Positions 1-7,881 of a DNA stretch of 64,000 nucleotides are shown piece after piece. The stretch is taken from positions 1-64,000 of the forward strand of contig NZ_JACSKY010000012.1 in the NCBI RefSeq assembly GCF_018617855.1, written 5' to 3'. How positions within the stretch are numbered: position 1 is the stretch's first letter; the number at the start of each line of letters is the position of its first letter. This DNA comes from Exiguobacterium qingdaonense (GTDB taxonomy: Bacteria; Bacillota; Bacilli; Exiguobacteriales; Exiguobacteriaceae). Below the pieces are notes generated by a model. It worked only from the letters and a program-made list of their open reading frames with translations, had not been told where the DNA came from and did no database searches. The translations under genes were made by a program, and so were the position numbers.

Positions 1-97
1 CAGGGCAGGGACTGCCCGACGAGCTTGGTCCATAACCGTGGCTGGTAAGAGCACGGTCTTCCCAAGAAGCTCCCCCTTCAATTTGCGAAACAAATAA
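1..97 (+). CDS. Possible 3' end of a transposase (TnpB-like) gene, cut by the window
   Basis: The second forward frame is open from the left edge to a TAA at 95-97 and encodes about 31 residues. They begin AGTARRAW and end SSPFNLRNK. The pattern weakly recalls the C-terminus of IS200/IS605-type TnpB proteins, which often end NI-x-RAG-T-A followed by a variable basic tail. This is a weak resemblance from memory, not an alignment. The minus strand is also open here without a convincing start or ribosome site, so the coding strand is uncertain. Two inverted repeats lie in the stretch: GGGCAG/CTGCCC at 3-17 and ACCGTG/CACGGT at about 35-57. Structured RNA at the 3' end of a tnpB gene would be consistent with that. 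Confidence 0.25.
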   Translation, partial: RAGTARRAWSITVAGKSTVFPRSSPFNLRNK

Positions 98-172
98 GTG
101 GTGAGTAGTTCACAAGTTAAGACAATAGGATAACGGGAAAATCATGACATCTCCATTTCCCATGCTAATCGT

Positions 173-205
173 CAAAAGGCGGTCCTCACATGAGCACCGC
201 CTTCC
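173..205 (-). terminator. Terminator after the first degV gene
   Basis: Read on the minus strand, GGCGGTGCTC pairs with GAGGACCGCC around a short ATGT loop and is followed by TTTT. It lies just after the stop codon of the DegV gene that ends at 209. Confidence 0.8.
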
Positions 206-208
206 CCA

Positions 209-1039
209 CTATTTCGTTTTGAGATATGAGATCCCGAGCGATCCGGAACCGGTATGGGCACCTAAAAGTGGCGCGAGCGTATCAATTCGAATCGGAACCG
301 TGTCACCGAGCTTCGTTTTCCACTCTTCAGCAAGCTCTGGTACGTTCCCGTGGAAGATTGAGACGTCCTGACACTCTCCTGACTCAATCGCTGTCCGCAA
401 CACTTCAAACAGCTCGGCCTGTGCTTTTTTATACGTCCGAACAGTTTGATGAGGGACAATCAAACCGTCCTCAAATCGAAGTACCGGCTTCAATTGAAGC
501 ATATTCCCGATGAGCGCTTTCGATTTTGAGATTCGTCCTCCTTTTTGCATTTGCGTCAAATTTTGAAGGATCAAATCGATTCGGACGTCCTCGACCCGTT
601 CCTTCATGTATGCTTCCACATCCTCAAGCGCATCCCCGCGCTCGATCCGCGCAATCATCTCCTCGAACAGTTTCCCCATCGTATAAATGCCTGCCCGTGA
701 ATCGATGGCGAGGAGCTTGAATTCGGCAATCTCAGCACCTTGTACGGATGCCGAATACGTCCCGCTCAACTCCGAGGACAGGTGAATCGCAATCCCCATG
801 TCATACTCTTCTTTCAACTTCTCGTAAAGTTCAACGAAGTCCCCGATTGCCGGCTGGCTCGTCGATACGCGTTCCCCCGCGTCAATCCATTCATAAACCG
901 TTTTCGCATCGACTTCGATTCCGTCTTTATAGGGCTGTTCTCCTTTGACGACATAGAGTGGCACGATGTGAATATCAGGGTGTCCGACCAAAGCATCTGG
1001 TAACACAATCGTGCTATCCGTAATATAGGCAATCTTCAT
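209..1039 (-). CDS. DegV family protein, probable fatty-acid-binding FakB-type subunit
   Basis: The 276-residue product has the family's full length. It opens with the N-terminal strand and loop IAYITDSTIVLP and carries the motif VSTSQPAIGDF, where the Thr-Ser pair sits at the fatty-acid carboxylate site. A second typical block, QKGGRISKSKALIGNMLQLKP, lies near residues 165-185. Known FakB proteins bind a fatty acid while the FakA kinase phosphorylates it, feeding exogenous fatty acids into phospholipid synthesis. No FakA gene is in the window. The ATG start follows AAAGGAG with a spacing of 9. A FapR-like half-site lies about 27 bases upstream. A second paralogue lies at 6474-7325; substrate preference cannot be read from sequence. 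Confidence 0.9.
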   Translation of the reverse strand: MKIAYITDSTIVLPDALVGHPDIHIVPLYVVKGEQPYKDGIEVDAKTVYEWIDAGERVSTSQPAIGDFVELYEKLKEEYDMGIAIHLSSELSGTYSASVQGAEIAEFKLLAIDSRAGIYTMGKLFEEMIARIERGDALEDVEAYMKERVEDVRIDLILQNLTQMQKGGRISKSKALIGNMLQLKPVLRFEDGLIVPHQTVRTYKKAQAELFEVLRTAIESGECQDVSIFHGNVPELAEEWKTKLGDTVPIRIDTLAPLLGAHTGSGSLGISYLKTK

Positions 1040-1065
1040 AAAAATTTCTCCTTTAAAAAAGTTTT

Positions 1066-1080
1066 TTAGTACCTGGTTAT
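1066..1080. promoter_or_regulatory. FapR-like operator half-site upstream of degV
   Basis: The sequence TTAGTACCTGGTTAT matches, in its left half, the FapR palindrome as I remember it (TTAGTACC, a short centre, then TACTAA). The right half is degenerate. It lies between the DegV start at 1039 and the divergent ABC gene. FapR is the malonyl-CoA-responsive repressor of lipid synthesis in Bacilli, and DegV proteins bind fatty acids, so the link would make sense. It is an inference from one half-site. Confidence 0.4.
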
Positions 1081-1118
1081 ATTATTTTATCACAGGTGCT
1101 CCGGTTTCACTATTTTTT

Positions 1119-1130
1119 CAAAACGTTTTG
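1119..1130. promoter_or_regulatory. 12-bp perfect palindrome upstream of the ABC operon
   Basis: CAAAACGTTTTG is a perfect 12-base palindrome about 70 bases before the start of the ABC ATPase gene. It resembles the core of a cre site but lacks the flanking bases, so the cognate regulator is unknown. Confidence 0.3.
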
Positions 1131-1200
1131 CCCACATTGTGTCGCATCATTCACTCGGCAGGGTACACTATACATAACGAATAAAGGAGGCATGAAACGT

Positions 1201-1899
1201 ATGATTCAATTACAGAACGTCAATAAGATATACAAATCCGGCGATGTGGAGACGGCCGCTTTGAAAGACATCGACCTTACCATTCAGGATGGTGCGTTCG
1301 TCGTCATCCTCGGACCGAGCGGAAGTGGCAAAAGTACATTACTGAATGTCATCAGCGGGCTCGATACCGTCACCTCCGGCAAGATCACATTCAAGGACAC
1401 GGTGCTCACCGACCTCTCCCCTGAACAAATGACGACTTTTCGACGAGATCATCTCGGCTTCATTTTCCAACAATACAACCTGCTCCAAAATTTGACCGTC
1501 TATGAAAACGTCCAAATCGGTTCCGACTTGACGAAAGACCCGCTGTCGATTGACGAACTACTCGAACAAGTAGGACTCGCGGCCGCACGTGACAAATATC
1601 CATATCAATTGTCTGGCGGGGAACAACAACGCGTCTCTGTCGCGAGAAGCCTTGCCAAAAATCCAGACATCGTCTTTTGTGACGAACCAACAGGATCGCT
1701 TGACGAGGAAAGTTCGAAGAAAGTGCTCGAGCTGTTGGAACGTTTGAGCGAGACGTATGAAAAGACGATTGTCGTCATCACGCATAACAATGGAATCAGT
1801 GAGATGGCGGATGATGTCATCAAGATGAACTCCGGTCGCATCACGGAAGTGACCCATCATGACACCCGGGTCGCGGCACGCGACATTCATTGGGGATAA
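1201..1899 (+). CDS. ABC transporter ATP-binding protein, LolD/MacB/FtsE type
   Basis: The 232-residue protein hydrolyses ATP for the membrane protein encoded next to it. Visible motifs are Walker A LGPSGSGKST, the Q-loop in FQQYNLLQNL, the signature LSGGEQQRVSVARSL, Walker B IVFCDEPTGSLD and the switch His in VVITHN. The PTGSLDE block is typical of the MacB/LolD/BceA group that partners with FtsX-fold permeases. I chose the ATG at 1201 because AAGGAGG at 1184-1190 is then ten bases away; the in-frame ATG at 1192 is too close. The permease gene starts 12 bases after the stop, so the two form an operon. No two-component genes lie beside it, unlike typical bacitracin-sensing modules. Confidence 0.92.
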   Translation: MIQLQNVNKIYKSGDVETAALKDIDLTIQDGAFVVILGPSGSGKSTLLNVISGLDTVTSGKITFKDTVLTDLSPEQMTTFRRDHLGFIFQQYNLLQNLTVYENVQIGSDLTKDPLSIDELLEQVGLAAARDKYPYQLSGGEQQRVSVARSLAKNPDIVFCDEPTGSLDEESSKKVLELLERLSETYEKTIVVITHNNGISEMADDVIKMNSGRITEVTHHDTRVAARDIHWG

Positions 1900-1910
1900 G
1901 GAGGTGCGAC

Positions 1911-4232
1911 ATGCTGTTTAAAAACGTGTGGAAAACTCTCGGTAAGAAGTGGATGCAACTGCTTGCCATCGCCGTCATCATCGTCATGAGTTCACTCACG
2001 TACACGATGATGTTCTACGGCATCAGCGGAATCGAGGTCCCGACCGAGGAATATTTAGAAGGGGCGAATCAGGAAGACTTTGCGGTCGAGATGCTCAACC
2101 GGGTGACCGAAGAAGAAATGCGTGACCCCGATGTCGCCGCTTTAGCCGGTTCAGGAATATTCACCTTGGCCGACATCAAACCGGCCGATGAAAGTGTGTT
2201 TGACCGTTTGATTGCTTCGCGTATCGAAGCGGTCGAAGAAGAGATGCCAGACGCAACGATCGAACTCCGCGACCTGAAGGCTATCACCTATACATTAGGG
2301 GATGCCGAACATCGTGGACTGCTCGTCAAAGAATCGGACACGATCAATCGCTCCTACCTTGAAGCAGGAGCAAGACCGAGTACGGACGAAGAGGTCGCCC
2401 TCAACAAAACGTACGCTGAAGAAAACGGGATTGAAATCGGCGACACGATCGATCTCGGTCAACCGTTCACGGTGAGCGGGTTCGTTCTCTTCCCTGACTA
2501 CACCTTGCCGCTCTTTGACGACAACTTGTTCAATCTCGATCCCGGTTCCCAAACTCTCATGCTCATGACGGACGAATCGTTCGAATCGACGATCGGACAG
2601 GAGTCGTTCCGCTTAGCCGGAACATCGGACTCAACGATTCAGACCGACCTCGATCTACCGTTTGTCGTATCGGTCATGGAAACCGAGAACATCATTCGCA
2701 GTGGCGCCGTCTATAGTGAAATTTCTTCTGGTAAGGCGATGGCACTCGGGCTTAGCCTCTTTATCGTCTCAATCGCCGTCATCATCGTCGGTATTTTGAT
2801 TTCAAACATGCTCGAGGCAGAACGAGGACAAATCGGACTTTTAAAAGCGATCGGCTACAGTCGGCGTCAAATCGCTGCGCCCTATTTGGTGCTCATCTTA
2901 ATTTTCGCTTTCTTCATGCTCATCGCCGGTTATTTCCTAGGACTTTATTTTGCCAATCCATTGAAAGAGTTATATCTTGAGTTTTATCTCTTGCCGTCCA
3001 TCACGATCGCCCAAAGTCCGCTCGTCTTCTTGACCGCTGTGTTTGCCCCGCTTCTTTTCTTCGCTCTCGTCGCGGGTGCGGTCATCTATAAATTGATGGG
3101 TGAGAGTGCCCTCTCCCTCTTATCACCGCGGGACAACGTCTCATTGAATCGACTCAGTCGTCTCGTCAGCCGACTGTTGAAGCGGGCGAACGGCAAGACG
3201 AAATTCAAATACTTGTATGCCGTCAAGAGTACGGGAAGCTTCCTCATTTTCTTCTTCGGTATTTTGTTCTCGACGATTCTCATCGTTTTCGCTCTCATGA
3301 TGAACGGCGCCGTCGACCGGATGACCGTGGGGGGATTGAACGACGCGGAGTATGAATACGAGGCGTATACGGACGGGGCACCACCTATTGAGGAAGGTCA
3401 AGAACCGTTCCTCACCTATCCGTTCGCCTTCATCGACGACCAACTCATCACCTTGAAAGGGTTGAGTGACGACAATACGCTATTCCGACTTCAAAACGAG
3501 TCAGGCGACGAGCTGGTCCCAGAAACCGACGGACTGATCATCTCCTCATCGCTCGCTCTAAAACTCGGAATCGAGGTCGGACAGGATGTCGATATCGAGC
3601 TCGATGAAGACACCTTGACGTATCCGATCATCGGGATCGCGGACGATTTTTCCGGGGACTTCGCCTATCTGCCTCGGGCAACATTAAGTGAATTGTTGAG
3701 CGACGGAACGACGGACGAATTGTTCAACGGCGTCTATGCGCTAGAGAGACCGAACGAATCGGACTACACGACCATCTTGTCTCGCCAAGGGTTGATTGAA
3801 CAGTCACAGTCCATCAATCAATATATGAACTTGATGATGAACGTCTTGATCGGCGGCGCATCATTGATTGCGTTCAGCATCCTGTTCGTCTTGACGGCGC
3901 TGACGGTCGAGAAAAATTATTACGTGATTTCCTTACTCAAAGTAATGGGGTATCAGAAACGAGAGGTTCGTTCGATGATTTTGAACAGCTACTTCGTGTA
4001 TGCGCTCGGCTCCGCTCTCGTAAGTATTCCGATCGCCCTATTGACGCTTCGAATGGTCGTCGTCGTTTTTGCAGAAGACTACGGGATCGTGCTCCCGCTC
4101 GAGTTCGAGTGGTTCTATATCGTCTTTACGCTCGGCGCGGTCGTTCTCATCTTCTTCCTAAGCACGTTCATCAGCCGAAGAAAAATCGATCACATCCCGC
4201 TTCAAGAAGTATTAAAAACATATCAAGAATAA
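1911..4232 (+). CDS. ABC transporter permease with two FtsX domains
   Basis: The 773-residue membrane protein has one N-terminal membrane segment, a large extracytoplasmic domain of about 240 residues and a three-helix FtsX core near residues 275-395 (motif GQIGLLKAIGYSRRQI). A second membrane anchor follows near 445, then another external domain and a second FtsX core at 630-760 (motif VISLLKVMGYQKREV). The paired layout is typical of macrolide- or lipoprotein-exporter-like permeases of Gram-positives, which move substrates by mechanotransmission rather than through a classical channel. The ATG at 1911 follows AAGGAGGTG at 1898-1906; an upstream in-frame start at 1890 lacks such a site. The substrate is unknown. 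Confidence 0.9.
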   Translation: MLFKNVWKTLGKKWMQLLAIAVIIVMSSLTYTMMFYGISGIEVPTEEYLEGANQEDFAVEMLNRVTEEEMRDPDVAALAGSGIFTLADIKPADESVFDRLIASRIEAVEEEMPDATIELRDLKAITYTLGDAEHRGLLVKESDTINRSYLEAGARPSTDEEVALNKTYAEENGIEIGDTIDLGQPFTVSGFVLFPDYTLPLFDDNLFNLDPGSQTLMLMTDESFESTIGQESFRLAGTSDSTIQTDLDLPFVVSVMETENIIRSGAVYSEISSGKAMALGLSLFIVSIAVIIVGILISNMLEAERGQIGLLKAIGYSRRQIAAPYLVLILIFAFFMLIAGYFLGLYFANPLKELYLEFYLLPSITIAQSPLVFLTAVFAPLLFFALVAGAVIYKLMGESALSLLSPRDNVSLNRLSRLVSRLLKRANGKTKFKYLYAVKSTGSFLIFFFGILFSTILIVFALMMNGAVDRMTVGGLNDAEYEYEAYTDGAPPIEEGQEPFLTYPFAFIDDQLITLKGLSDDNTLFRLQNESGDELVPETDGLIISSSLALKLGIEVGQDVDIELDEDTLTYPIIGIADDFSGDFAYLPRATLSELLSDGTTDELFNGVYALERPNESDYTTILSRQGLIEQSQSINQYMNLMMNVLIGGASLIAFSILFVLTALTVEKNYYVISLLKVMGYQKREVRSMILNSYFVYALGSALVSIPIALLTLRMVVVVFAEDYGIVLPLEFEWFYIVFTLGAVVLIFFLSTFISRRKIDHIPLQEVLKTYQE

Positions 4233-4266
4233 TTTATGCTGAAATAGGGCATAATAAGAGATAGAC

Positions 4267-4298
4267 TAGGCCTCTCCCGGGGAGGGGCCTAACTTTTG
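4267..4298 (+). terminator. Terminator after the ABC operon
   Basis: A 12-base-pair stem, TAGGCCTCTCCC with GGGAGGGGCCTA, contains one G-U pair and is followed by CTTTT. It separates the ABC operon from the next gene. Confidence 0.75.
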
Positions 4299-4316
4299 CA
4301 GAAAAGGATGATTGAC

Positions 4317-5042
4317 ATGAATCGTACACAAGTTATGCTCGCCATTCCAGGGAATTGGTCTTCCGCAGAGAATGTCAGCGAACAAATCAGCTTACATAGT
4401 GAAGGCTACACGATGGCCGGTCTGTTGTTGCTCGAAGATGAAACGGGTAAAGCGTTCACCGTAGAGGCCGTGGAACGGGACCCTGCCCTTGCCGAGGCCA
4501 TGATTCACGCCAGTTCTGGCGGATTTACACCAAAAGTCGCGAAAGGACTCGCACGCCACACGCACATCGTCTATTTAATTGTCGATGTCAACGATTTGAC
4601 GGACGTCGCTGCCGCACGTCGCGCCGCGAACGCGGTATTGAACGCAGGCGGGCTCGGTGTCATGGTCGAATCGGCCGGCGTCGCCTATTCGAAAGAGGAA
4701 TGGCAAGAGTCAAAAGAGGAAGACCTTGCGCTCGACTACTCGCTGTTGACGGCGATCACGGAAGAAGAGAACGCCTATATGTCTTGGGGGATGAAAGCGT
4801 TCGGGCATGCGGATGTGGCCGTACCGATGACACTCGACATCGAAGATGCCATCCACATCATCCACTCGTTCAACTTCCACCTCATTTCAGGGGGGACGAT
4901 GTTCGGAGATGGTGACCGTTTCGCGTTCGAAGACGGGCGTGCCTTTACGGTCGAGATGGGCGAAGACGAACGGACGACCATCGACAATTTGCTTCACAAC
5001 CCGTTCGGTTTAATCTACCTCGTGCCACAAGCAGCTGAATAA
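4317..5042 (+). CDS. DUF4261 domain protein of unknown function
   Basis: The 241-residue soluble protein resembles the DUF4261 family: an N-terminal block with MLAIPGNW, a central AARRAANAVLNAGGLGVMVESAG and a C-terminal beta-rich part. No catalytic motif, signal peptide or membrane segment is visible. Members are found across Bacilli and proteobacteria and have no known biochemical role. The ATG at 4317 follows AAAAGG at 4302-4307; earlier in-frame starts at 4296 and 4308 either lack a site or lie within it. It is a single-gene unit between two terminators. Confidence 0.7.
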   Translation: MNRTQVMLAIPGNWSSAENVSEQISLHSEGYTMAGLLLLEDETGKAFTVEAVERDPALAEAMIHASSGGFTPKVAKGLARHTHIVYLIVDVNDLTDVAAARRAANAVLNAGGLGVMVESAGVAYSKEEWQESKEEDLALDYSLLTAITEEENAYMSWGMKAFGHADVAVPMTLDIEDAIHIIHSFNFHLISGGTMFGDGDRFAFEDGRAFTVEMGEDERTTIDNLLHNPFGLIYLVPQAAE

Positions 5043-5044
5043 GT

Positions 5045-5078
5045 AAAAATGGAGCGCCGCTGAGCGCTCCATTTTTTT
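5045..5078. terminator. Bidirectional terminator between convergent genes
   Basis: AAAAATGGAGCGC pairs with GCGCTCCATTTTT around a six-base loop, giving a T-run on both strands. It serves the DUF4261 gene on the plus strand and the DUF5996 gene on the minus strand. Confidence 0.9.
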
Positions 5079-5080
5079 AC

Positions 5081-5965
5081 TCATTCCTTTAGTTTTAGCG
5101 GGATGAAGAAATGGTCATGTGTCGCCCAGTCCATTTCTCCCATCAAAATCTCAAATGACGTGGACAAAAATTCTTGCACTTGTCCGCTCGTCTGTTCATG
5201 AAGCGGCAAGAAAAACTCACTCTTCTCCGCGTCATAGTAAGCGGTGCTCGGTTTCAGCGTCTCCGTCGGAATCGGTCTGAACAGGAACGGGTACGGTAAC
5301 ACGAAATAGCTCGGTCGCTCCGTCATCTCATCTCCAATCCAAAATCCGAATTCAACCAACTGCTCGTCGAAAGCGACGCGCTCGATCACCTTGTCTTCCG
5401 GGAACGGTTGTTCAATCGGGTAGATGACGAGCGACGACACGTCAAACGTGCCCCAAAAGAGTGCTGGTTTAATCTTCCGGCACCGTAGCTTGGATAAGTA
5501 CGTCAGTTGTTCATGTGCCGCCCGTTGAAACAGTCTCAACCCTTGCCGAGCATAGGCCGCTTCATAGGCGAGCGGTGTCTCGTCCGTATCGAGAAGTCCT
5601 TGGAAGGTCATCTCCTGCGGCTTTGGATTGATGCGAACCTCTACCCCATGCATCCGCAATCGAGCAAACAGATCATCATGATACGACTTAATCGTTTTCC
5701 CTGCTTCAATCGGGATGGCGTCCGTCTGATCTTCGACATGGACGACCAGGCAAGACGTCAACAAGTCCACATCAATCTGGAGTGCCCGCTCCCCTTCAAA
5801 CAACAGCCCTGTCGTAAACCCATGTACCGTGAGTGGCAATGAGACATGTCCCCATTGCGGCTCGGGCGGGGCCAATTGAAGCTTGATCTTTCCAAGTAAC
5901 TGCGAAATCAAATGTAAGGTCAATTTCGTATCGTGCCATTCTGAATGCAGTGGAATGTGCATCAT
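5081..5965 (-). CDS. DUF5996 family protein
   Basis: The 294-residue soluble protein matches the layout of the DUF5996 family: an opening W-x-DTKLTLHLISQLLGKIKL, then WGHVSLPLTVHGFTTG, and a closing DHFFIPLKL. A late segment rich in Phe, Pro and Tyr (FVLPYPFLF) is also usual. No function is known and I see no catalytic signature. Two adjacent ATG codons begin the frame after a GAGGG site. The gene stands alone and converges on the DUF4261 gene. Confidence 0.75.
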   Translation of the reverse strand: MMHIPLHSEWHDTKLTLHLISQLLGKIKLQLAPPEPQWGHVSLPLTVHGFTTGLLFEGERALQIDVDLLTSCLVVHVEDQTDAIPIEAGKTIKSYHDDLFARLRMHGVEVRINPKPQEMTFQGLLDTDETPLAYEAAYARQGLRLFQRAAHEQLTYLSKLRCRKIKPALFWGTFDVSSLVIYPIEQPFPEDKVIERVAFDEQLVEFGFWIGDEMTERPSYFVLPYPFLFRPIPTETLKPSTAYYDAEKSEFFLPLHEQTSGQVQEFLSTSFEILMGEMDWATHDHFFIPLKLKE

Positions 5966-6006
5966 CCATCACCCTCTCATCCTTCTCTCAGCATGCGATG
6001 TCTGGG

Positions 6007-6081
6007 GTTATCGGGTCACGCTCTTGATCATATCGTTCCCCCGAGGCGACTCGCCCCTTCAGTCGGGTATTTACCCGATAA
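6007..6081. other. Intergenic dyad GTTATCGGGT ... ACCCGATAAT
   Basis: The 162-base gap between the DUF5996 and thioredoxin genes holds a long-range inverted repeat: TTATCGGGT near 6008-6016 and ACCCGATAA near 6072-6080. A tight hairpin, CGGGTATTTACCCG, lies inside the right arm. It would fold in the DUF5996 leader on the minus strand. I cannot assign it to a known riboswitch. Confidence 0.3.
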
Positions 6082-6088
6082 TCCGTGG

Positions 6089-6122
6089 AAAAAACCCTTC
6101 ATCCGATGAAAGGATGAAGGGC
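6089..6122 (-). terminator. Terminator after the degV-thioredoxin unit
   Basis: On the minus strand CCCTTCATCC pairs with GGATGAAGGG around a seven-base loop and is followed by six T residues. It begins a few bases after the stop of the thioredoxin-like gene. Confidence 0.88.
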
Positions 6123-6127
6123 TACAT

Positions 6128-6454
6128 TCAAATTTGTCTCATTTGTTGCATGCGTTCGAGTTGATGCGTCAACTCTCCGATCGGGACGAATCGTGCCCGG
6201 CGAAGCATCTCTTTCCCGTTGATGAAAAAGAGGACGACCGGGACGGTGAAGATGGAGAATGTCCCTGCAACTTCAGGGACTTCGTCCGAATCCACTGCGA
6301 CCGCCTCGATTGTTGGAAATTGTTGAAGCATTTCTTCGATTTGAGGTTTCAGCGCATGACAGACACTGCATCCCGGATGTGACACGTATACAAGCAGTTG
6401 TTCCGTGCTCATAATCCGGTCATTCAATCCAGTCAAGGTTGTCATTGCTTCCAT
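6128..6454 (-). CDS. Thioredoxin family protein
   Basis: The 108-residue cytoplasmic protein has a thioredoxin fold with an active-site CSVC motif (YVSHPGCSVCHALKP, near residue 31) and the cis-proline region FTVPVVLFF. The family exchanges thiols and disulfides on partner proteins. The CSVC centre differs from the usual CGPC, so it may be a specialised thiol protein, similar to YtpP or YusE of Bacillus. The ATG follows TTAGGAGG with a spacing of nine. It starts 19 bases after the stop of the second degV gene, so the two are probably co-transcribed. Confidence 0.85.
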   Translation of the reverse strand: MEAMTTLTGLNDRIMSTEQLLVYVSHPGCSVCHALKPQIEEMLQQFPTIEAVAVDSDEVPEVAGTFSIFTVPVVLFFINGKEMLRRARFVPIGELTHQLERMQQMRQI

Positions 6455-6473
6455 CTTGCATTCCTCCTAATGA

Positions 6474-7325
6474 TTAAGCGTCAAGCCACAAGACACCGAC
6501 CGTCTCAAATCCGGCATGTACCGCGATGGATGGGCAGAACCTTGTCCGTACCACTTCGAGGTCCGGCAGTTTCGACTCGATGAGCGCGACAAAGTCATCT
6601 TGCATCTTTGGTGCGCGTGCCGTCTGCACGAAGACACGATTGTCCTTCACACCATTTTCCGCATGACGGCGTTCGAGTTCACCGACCATCTCCGCATAGG
6701 CCTTCTTCAACGAACGGGCCTTTTTGAACGGGATGACTTTCCCCGTCTCATCGAGCGTGATAATCGGCTTGATGTTCAAGATGTTCGCGAGGAACAGCTC
6801 ACCCGAAGAAACGCGGCCACCGCGGCGCATCGTCTCCATGTTTCCGATAATCATGAAGAAGTTTTTCTTGTCGCGCCACGCCTCGAGCAGTGCGACGATT
6901 TCCTCGACCGACTTTCCTTCTTGTTCAGCGGCCTTGCCGATTCGGACGAGCTCCTGTTGCGCTTCGAGGGCGGCGTGCGAGTCGATCGCATATACTTTGA
7001 AGTCAGCCGCCTCTGCCGCTGCTTTTGAGTTCTTCACCGTGCTGCTCAATCCGTTCGAGCAGTGGACGGCGATGGCGCAGTCATATCCTTCCTCTTTCAA
7101 GCGCTCATAGCGTGCGATAAAGTCCCCGAAAATCGGTTGTGACGTCTTCGCTTCTTTCTTTTGGTCAATCATATACCGATGCAAGTCTTCAAGCGAGAGA
7201 TTTGTTTCATTATAGCCGTTGCCGTCCACAATCAACTGAATCGGAACGATGTCTACCCCGAGACGTTCTGCCTCTTCTTGAGAGAAGTTGGCCATACTGT
7301 CGGTAATCCATGCGATTTTTGTCAT
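6474..7325 (-). CDS. Second DegV family protein, FakB-type
   Basis: This 283-residue paralogue begins IAWITDSMANFS and carries AKTSQPIFGDFIARYERLKEEG and RRGGRVSSGELFLANILNIKP, the two blocks around the lipid site. It is clearly diverged from the DegV at 209-1039. In Bacilli, multiple FakB proteins usually differ in preference for saturated or unsaturated fatty acids; that is family knowledge, not visible here. The ATG follows TTGGAGG. No FapR-like box is present upstream, unlike the first copy. It heads a two-gene unit with the thioredoxin-like gene. Confidence 0.9.
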   Translation of the reverse strand: MTKIAWITDSMANFSQEEAERLGVDIVPIQLIVDGNGYNETNLSLEDLHRYMIDQKKEAKTSQPIFGDFIARYERLKEEGYDCAIAVHCSNGLSSTVKNSKAAAEAADFKVYAIDSHAALEAQQELVRIGKAAEQEGKSVEEIVALLEAWRDKKNFFMIIGNMETMRRGGRVSSGELFLANILNIKPIITLDETGKVIPFKKARSLKKAYAEMVGELERRHAENGVKDNRVFVQTARAPKMQDDFVALIESKLPDLEVVRTRFCPSIAVHAGFETVGVLWLDA

Positions 7326-7413
7326 AACTAAAGATCCTCCAATGGTCGTTCATTTTTGTCCAATCCCATTATACCTTATTTCCTTCCGCGATTCCTACCC
7401 GACGAACGAGACG

Positions 7414-7440
7414 TAAAAACAGGACGACACCGTCGTCCTG
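7414..7440 (-). terminator. Terminator after the NO synthase-RDD unit
   Basis: On the minus strand AGGACGAC pairs with GTCGTCCT around a three-base loop and is followed by GTTTTT. Confidence 0.85.
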
Positions 7441-7447
7441 CCTCTCC

Positions 7448-7858
7448 TCACTTCGTCGAAATCAACTTCGTCTGGGCGAACTCATCGTGCGGCAACTCGA
7501 GATCTTTGTTCGACTTCATCTGTTGAAGCGCTCGAATGAGCGGGATCCCGAGTGTCGCCGGGTACACGACATCCTTGTAGAGCGTCCGTTTCATCGCTTG
7601 TTCAAAGGAGAGTGGGCGACCGTCCGCACTCACGACTTTAATTCCGACGACCCGGTCACCCAACGTCTGACCGTTTTGATACAGCATACAGTAGACTTCT
7701 CCGGCCATCGTCACAACAGTGGGCAAGTAATATCGTTTCACTTCCTTGTCCGGCCAAACCTTTTTTCGAATTGCCTTTTCAATGAGTTTGGCCGGTGTCT
7801 GAAAGACGACTTGGTCGATTTGACCGGCGACGGCTCGTTTCCAAAGTGGGACTGCCAC
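7448..7858 (-). CDS. RDD-like family membrane protein
   Basis: The product of about 136 residues contains the core RDD-like arrangement: LWKRAVAGQIDQVVF near the N-terminus, then a Gln-Thr-Leu-Gly-Asp-Arg (QTLGDR) turn followed by VVGIKVVSADG, a typical RDD feature. Membrane segments are short and weak for the family. Function is unknown; some RDD proteins act as ion antiporters. I prefer the GTG at 7858, nine bases after a GAAAGG site; an ATG at 7867 abuts that site and is the alternative. The gene follows the NO synthase gene by about 20 bases, so the two are probably co-transcribed. Confidence 0.7.
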   Translation of the reverse strand: MAVPLWKRAVAGQIDQVVFQTPAKLIEKAIRKKVWPDKEVKRYYLPTVVTMAGEVYCMLYQNGQTLGDRVVGIKVVSADGRPLSFEQAMKRTLYKDVVYPATLGIPLIRALQQMKSNKDLELPHDEFAQTKLISTK

Positions 7859-7881
7859 GGCAATCATCCTTTCTCTCGGTT

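Noticed and set aside
1-143. Minus-strand open frame running off the left edge
   Set aside because: It has no start codon with a ribosome site, and it begins just after a terminator; the plus-strand reading is slightly more protein-like, though neither is secure.
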